Source: Ilumatobacter nonamiensis YM16-303
GTDB taxonomy: Bacteria > Actinomycetota > Acidimicrobiia > Acidimicrobiales > Ilumatobacteraceae
DNA: 46,241 nucleotides
Reading direction: 5' to 3'
NCBI RefSeq assembly: GCF_000350145.1
Contig: NZ_BAOL01000062.1
Coordinates: 1-46,241, forward strand
Shown: positions 42,482 to 46,241 of the stretch, piece by piece
Layout of the letters: every line of letters starts with the position of its first letter
How positions within the stretch are numbered: the stretch's first letter is position 1
Program-made: the position numbers and the translations under genes
Notes under the pieces: generated by a model
What the model saw: only the letters and a program-made list of their open reading frames with translations
Databases searched by the model: none
Told to the model about the DNA's origin: nothing

Positions 42482-44260
42482 ATGACACGACGAGTACGTA
42501 TTGTGGCCGCGACGCTGGTGGCGGGAGCGATGATTGCGAGCGCCTGTGCCGGTGGGGATGACGATGCCGGCACCGACACCGGCACCGACTCCGGCGCCGA
42601 CGAGGAGTCGGCCGACACAACCGTTGACACGGACGACACGGGCGGTGAATCCACCGACGACACGGGCGATGAATCCGGCGACGACGCGATCGAGGGGGAC
42701 GGGGAAATGACCCCCCAGCGTGGCGGCACGTTGACGTACCTGCTCGAGGCCGAAACCGACACCTGGGACACCCCCAATGGCAATTGCGCGGTCGCCTGTA
42801 TCACCGTGATGCGAAACGTGTCCGACACCTTGACGATCGTGAACGAGGACAACCAAGTCGAACCGTTCGTGCTGGAAACCTTCGAGCCGAACGAGGACTT
42901 CACCGAGTTCAACATGACGATGCGTGACGGAGTGACGTTCCACGACGGCACGCCCGCTGATGGTGCTGCGTTGCAGCGACACCTGATCGCCCAGGCCACC
43001 GGTGTGTTGCGGGGTCAGTGGTTCCTCGACCTCGCCAACGGCCCGGCGATCGGTGATCCCGCTGCCGCCGAGGAGAGCATCGTGTTGAACGATGACGACT
43101 CCGTCACGGTCAGTTTCTCGCGGCCCACCGCCACCTTCGGCTACTCGATTGCCGACCGCGATGGCTTTCTGCAGTCGCCGACTTTCTGGGATCTGCCCGA
43201 CGAGGAACGGCGCGGCGCGCTCCCGATCGGCACCGGACCGTTCGTCATGGAGGAATGGAACCGTGGCGAGCAGACGACGCTGGTCGCAAACGAGAACTAC
43301 TGGCGTACCGACTCCGAGGGCGAAACCCTGCCATATCTCGACGGCATCAACTTCCGCCCGGTGCCCGATGCGGGCGACCGGCAGGCCATCATGCAGTCGG
43401 GCGACGCCGACCTCAACCAGGACAGCCAGAGCGTGACCGTCGAGTTCTGGCAGAACGACTGGGTCGACGAGGGCGGCCAACTCGCACGTGCGTTCCCCGC
43501 TCAGGAAACCACGTACCTCATGTTGAACAACTCGCAGCCGCCGTTCGACGATCCCGAGGTGCGCCGAGCCTTGGCGCACTGCACCGATCGCGAGGAGTAT
43601 CTGACGTTCCGGGCACAAGGCAACGTACTGGCCGAAGGGCCGTTCGCCGAGGGTGCACCCGGCTACCTCGAGGATTCAGGATTTCCAGAGTTCGATCCCG
43701 ATGAGGGCAATCGCATCTTCGACGAGATCGGGCGCCCCGAGGTGATCGAGTACGGCACGACGAACGTGCTGGCCAACCTGGAGACAGCGGCGCTGTTCCA
43801 AGACCAGTGGTCGACCAATTGTGACCTCAACGTGGCCATCGATCAGTTCGAGCAGACCGAGCTGATCACCAAGGCACTCGGGGGCGACTTCCAGCTCGTC
43901 TCGTGGCGCAACCACGGTCAGGGCAACCCCGGGCTCGAGCTCGAGCAGTGGCACAGCCGCCACACCGAGGGCTCACCGGCGATCAACTTCGGCCGGATCA
44001 CCAACGACACGATCGACGAACTGCTCCTCGAGGTTCGAGCGACCACCGACGCCGATGAAGTCGACCGGATCGGCCAGGAGATCAACGCCGAGTTCGCCGA
44101 CCAAGTGCACAACATCTGGCTGAACCACACGATCTGGTCCAACGCCTATCCCGATGATGTGCACGGCGTCCAGGAGATGTCCCTCGAGTCGGGCAACACC
44201 GTGCGCGGCGCGGTCGGGGGTCGGGTCTGGATCCAGGAAGCCTGGAAGGAGCAGGAGTGA
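42482..44260 (+). CDS. ABC transporter substrate-binding lipoprotein (family 5, oligopeptide type)
   Basis: The protein has 592 residues. A signal peptide ends at lipobox SAC with Cys22 as the lipid anchor. A 55-residue low-complexity linker of Asp, Thr, Glu and Gly follows. The mature domain has the SBP_bac_5 signatures GGTLTYLLEAETDTWD, VSDTLTIVN, FNMTMRDGVTFHDGTPADGA and GTGPFVMEEWNRG. Such proteins bind peptides, opines or nickel for a Dpp/Opp-type importer. No permease or ATPase gene is adjacent, so it may serve a transporter encoded elsewhere or act as a receptor. Confidence 0.92.
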   Translation: MTRRVRIVAATLVAGAMIASACAGGDDDAGTDTGTDSGADEESADTTVDTDDTGGESTDDTGDESGDDAIEGDGEMTPQRGGTLTYLLEAETDTWDTPNGNCAVACITVMRNVSDTLTIVNEDNQVEPFVLETFEPNEDFTEFNMTMRDGVTFHDGTPADGAALQRHLIAQATGVLRGQWFLDLANGPAIGDPAAAEESIVLNDDDSVTVSFSRPTATFGYSIADRDGFLQSPTFWDLPDEERRGALPIGTGPFVMEEWNRGEQTTLVANENYWRTDSEGETLPYLDGINFRPVPDAGDRQAIMQSGDADLNQDSQSVTVEFWQNDWVDEGGQLARAFPAQETTYLMLNNSQPPFDDPEVRRALAHCTDREEYLTFRAQGNVLAEGPFAEGAPGYLEDSGFPEFDPDEGNRIFDEIGRPEVIEYGTTNVLANLETAALFQDQWSTNCDLNVAIDQFEQTELITKALGGDFQLVSWRNHGQGNPGLELEQWHSRHTEGSPAINFGRITNDTIDELLLEVRATTDADEVDRIGQEINAEFADQVHNIWLNHTIWSNAYPDDVHGVQEMSLESGNTVRGAVGGRVWIQEAWKEQE

Positions 44261-44344
44261 TCCAGCTCGGTCGTCGCGTCAGGACGGATGGGGGCTTCGT
44301 CGTCGGCCATTCATCAATCGCGATGATCGTGTGAAACTGACCGG

Positions 44345-44803
44345 ATGAGCATCGACGTTCGCCAGTTCGAAGCAGGCGACTGCGAGAGCGTGCGTCGACT
44401 CTCCGGGCGACTGACAGAAGGTGTGGCGTCCTGGCGAGAAGCCGGGGCAGTCTCCCGGGCAGTGCAGGAATGGATCGACACGTCGTCGTCGACAGACTTC
44501 GAGGGCGCGGCGTACGTCGCAACCGACGACGGAGATGTGGTCGGTTTCCTGTCGCTCTCGACGACCACGCACTTCGGCGGAGAGGTTGATGCGTACATCG
44601 GCGAACTCGTCGTCGATCCCGCCACCGAAGGGCGAGGCGTCGGCGCTCACCTCGTCGCTGCGGCCGAGCGTCGAGCGCGTGCTGACGGTCATCGCTGCAT
44701 CACCCTCACCACCGGCGCGGCCAACGCGCGAGCGCTGAGCTTCTATCGTCATCTCGGCTATCGGGACGAAGCCATCGAGCTGACCAAAGTCCTGACCGAC
44801 TGA
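44345..44803 (+). CDS. GNAT-family N-acetyltransferase
   Basis: The protein has 152 residues. The acetyl-CoA pyrophosphate loop is in ELVVDPATEGRGVGAHLVAA, and the C-terminal NARALSFYRHLGYRDE is the standard motif. The N-terminal strand IDVRQFEAGDCESVRRL is typical of single-domain amino-group acetyltransferases. The substrate is unknown. It is independent of the binding protein upstream (84-base gap) and convergent with the small gene at 44915. Confidence 0.85.
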   Translation: MSIDVRQFEAGDCESVRRLSGRLTEGVASWREAGAVSRAVQEWIDTSSSTDFEGAAYVATDDGDVVGFLSLSTTTHFGGEVDAYIGELVVDPATEGRGVGAHLVAAAERRARADGHRCITLTTGAANARALSFYRHLGYRDEAIELTKVLTD

Positions 44804-44914
44804 GCCGTCGATCGAGTCGAGGGCTGCCTTCACCCGCTCAGAAATCGAGCAGTAGCAAGTCCGAGGGGAGAACGCAGCCCAACGGCGACCCCACCCGCTC
44901 GAGATGTCGGTTGC

Positions 44915-45070
44915 TCAGCGGCGCAGCTTGGCGCGCAGCTTTCGATACTGCCGAACAACGAAGTTGACTGCCGCGACGAACAGGAACTGGTCGCCCTCGA
45001 CTGCGGGGTTCTCGTCAGCGTTCCAGCGTTCGTGGACCTCTTCGTTGCGCTCGGATGGAGGCTCGTTCAC
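44915..45070 (-). CDS. 51-aa protein coupled to the CPBP protease
   Basis: GTG 45070 overlaps the CPBP stop codon as GTGA. The 51-residue product has a charged N-terminal half (NEPPSERNEEVHERWNADEN) and a hydrophobic-basic end (FLFVAAVNFVVRQYRKLRAK). The coupling, composition and clean stop indicate a real gene. It is too small for a confident family call. The amphipathic tail could associate with the membrane near the protease. Confidence 0.6.
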   Translation of the reverse strand: MNEPPSERNEEVHERWNADENPAVEGDQFLFVAAVNFVVRQYRKLRAKLRR

Positions 45071-45852
45071 GCCTCGAGAGTACTCACGTCCGGCGATGCC
45101 GGGATCGAGCGTCGGCGGATCACCACGATGATCATCAGCACGAAGGTCGTGAGGAACTGCAGGAAGTAGCGGCCGCCGGCCAGGGCGTCCGGGTTGCGCA
45201 GGACCGGGCTGAAGCTGCTGAAGTCCCAGATCCAGTGCACGACGATCGGCAGGGCCATGCCGCCGCCCACTCGTCGGCAGAGATAGAGCAGGTAGCCGGC
45301 GAGGATCGCCCAGATCGCCTGGAAGACCGCCGCGCCACCCGCGAACACGATGTTGACGAGGTGGAAGCTCCCGAACAGGATCGAGGAAAAGGCCGCCGCC
45401 ACCCACTCACGGTGTCGATCGCGCATCGAGCGCAGCGCGATCCCGCGGAACAGCAACTCCTCGTTCAGCCCGGTCGCGAAGGTGCCAACAACGAGCAGGA
45501 GGACGAATCCGATTCCGGCATCGGCGAGGTTGACGTAATCGGTGGTCGCGACCGCAACGACGATCATGCCGATCGGGACGATCGCCACCCAGCGCTCGGT
45601 CGGCCAGCGCTCGTGCCGAACGTCGTCGACCCACCGCAGGTGAACGATCACCCAGATCGCGATGAGCGCGGTTCCCAGCTTCGACACGATCTCCCACTGG
45701 ACGAGCCCGCCCACCGTCTCGAATGAATCCTCGGCGACTCCGGGAACGACGAACAGCGCGACGACCTGCGGCACGAACCACGCGCCGATCAGGACACCGA
45801 TCAGCTTCGGTGTCGACAGCGTCTTCGGCGGCGGTGTGTCCTCGGAGGTCAT
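45067..45852 (-). CDS. CPBP-family intramembrane metalloprotease
   Basis: The protein has 261 residues with about eight hydrophobic helices. The three family motifs are in order: EELLFRG with Glu131, Glu132 and Arg136; FGSFH with His164; and HWIWDF near residue 213 (HxxxD rather than the commoner HxxxN). CPBP proteases (Rce1/AbiI-like) cleave in the membrane and serve in prenyl-protein processing or bacteriocin self-immunity; the bacterial substrates are mostly unknown. The 51-aa downstream gene overlaps its stop. Confidence 0.9.
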   Translation of the reverse strand: MTSEDTPPPKTLSTPKLIGVLIGAWFVPQVVALFVVPGVAEDSFETVGGLVQWEIVSKLGTALIAIWVIVHLRWVDDVRHERWPTERWVAIVPIGMIVVAVATTDYVNLADAGIGFVLLLVVGTFATGLNEELLFRGIALRSMRDRHREWVAAAFSSILFGSFHLVNIVFAGGAAVFQAIWAILAGYLLYLCRRVGGGMALPIVVHWIWDFSSFSPVLRNPDALAGGRYFLQFLTTFVLMIIVVIRRRSIPASPDVSTLEA

Positions 45853-45971
45853 GGTGCAGAGTCCGAACGAGCGAGGTGGCCGACGTCGGTCGGCGAAACC
45901 TAGCCCTGGTCGCCGTGGTGGGCAAGCAAGCTCGGACCGGGTGCGCCGGTGCGGTCGGTCGCGCTCGCGCG

Positions 45972-46241
45972 TCAGATCATCCGGCGGAGAAGGCGGTCGC
46001 GGTCGATGAGCTGATGTTTGAGCACGAGCCCCACGTGAGTGGCGATCGCGACGAAGAACACGACATGTGCGGCGACGTGGACGGCGACGAGGTCATCCTC
46101 GCCTGCGGCGATGATCCACAGACCGGAGAGTGGGATCACGAACATCGTCCCGTAGAGGACCCGCTCGGTCCAATGAGCCAGCACCCGTTCACGCCCGCTG
46201 AGGGACTCGGCCCACGGCGGGAGTGGGGTGGCAAGCCGCCA
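45972..46241 (-). CDS. Cytochrome b561 family protein, C-terminal part (runs off the right edge)
   Basis: The frame is open to the window edge, giving the last 89 residues. LAHWTERVLYGTMFVIPLSG is the third helix of the b561/cybB type, and VHVAAHVVFFVAIATHVGLV with its two spaced His residues is the haem-ligating fourth helix. The protein ends in the basic RDRLLRRMI. Family members are di-haem membrane cytochromes that move electrons between quinol and periplasmic partners. The missing N-terminal half lies beyond 46241. Confidence 0.85.
   Translation of the reverse strand, partial: WRLATPLPPWAESLSGRERVLAHWTERVLYGTMFVIPLSGLWIIAAGEDDLVAVHVAAHVVFFVAIATHVGLVLKHQLIDRDRLLRRMI

Noticed and set aside
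44821-44878. GGGCTGC ... GCAGCCC pair around 44821-44878 as a terminator
   Set aside because: The arms are 7 bases with a loop of over 40 bases; this is easily chance in high-GC DNA.

Overview
The window is high-GC DNA with dense, mostly co-directional genes, many GTG starts and 4-8 base start/stop overlaps. It looks like the chromosome of an actinobacterium. Three features point that way: a tlyA-nadK...recN-pyrG-NUDIX-xerD...scpA-scpB-rluB order close to the Mycobacterium tuberculosis Rv1694-Rv1711 region, a decaprenylphosphoryl-arabinose (DPA) pathway (UbiA, DprE1, DprE2), and short TANNNT -10 boxes placed 7-9 bases before start codons. A deep branch such as Acidimicrobiia (Ilumatobacter-like) is my guess from protein style and cannot be proven here. 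I see no rRNA, tRNA, CRISPR array or intact insertion sequence.

Region 1 (1-14.2 kb) is a conserved housekeeping run: the lysine-rich tail of an upstream protein, tlyA, nadK, recN, pyrG, an ADP-ribose-type NUDIX hydrolase, xerD and an HD-domain protein. It is interrupted between nadK and recN by a 7 kb block. That block holds a large zinc-ribbon/nucleotidyl cyclase/AAA/TPR protein on the minus strand, and a two-gene unit made of a 228-aa unknown protein coupled to a 940-aa fusion of a DyP-type peroxidase with a complete cytochrome P450. The fusion is the most unusual enzyme in the window.

Region 2 (14.2-26.3 kb) holds a small-ORF and inverted-repeat zone, then a MATE exporter and trpS on the minus strand. 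Divergent from these is a long plus-strand run: scpA, scpB, rluB, tyrA, aroA, a HAD phosphatase, UbiA, a methyltransferase, dprE1 and dprE2. The first eight of these genes overlap or nearly abut. The HAD-UbiA-DprE1-DprE2 set would make DPA, the arabinose donor for cell-envelope arabinans. The HAD enzyme may supply the phosphatase step.

Region 3 (26.3-32.2 kb) appears to be one MarR-controlled regulon. SnoaL-like protein, SDR, MarR, pirin, acetoacetate-decarboxylase-family protein, second pirin and a double-cupredoxin lipoprotein are arranged around two divergent promoter regions. Those two regions carry five copies of a 12-bp palindrome, TTGAYNNATCAA. One copy lies between the -35 and -10 boxes of marR itself.

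Region 4 (32.2-39.0 kb) is accessory and partly decayed: a GNAT acetyltransferase next to a multiply broken phytanoyl-CoA dioxygenase pseudogene, a DUF1203 protein, and a secreted-protein/response-regulator/histidine-kinase operon preceded by four tandem 11-bp repeats. After that come remnants including the C-terminus of a SigG-type ECF sigma factor, a RibD/DHFR-family reductase, a 26-aa membrane peptide and a PPOX-fold protein. Region 5 (39.0-46.2 kb) has a multi-pass membrane protein divergent from a GT4 glycosyltransferase, an orphan oligopeptide-type binding lipoprotein, a second GNAT enzyme, a CPBP protease coupled to a 51-aa protein, and a cytochrome b561 gene cut by the window edge.
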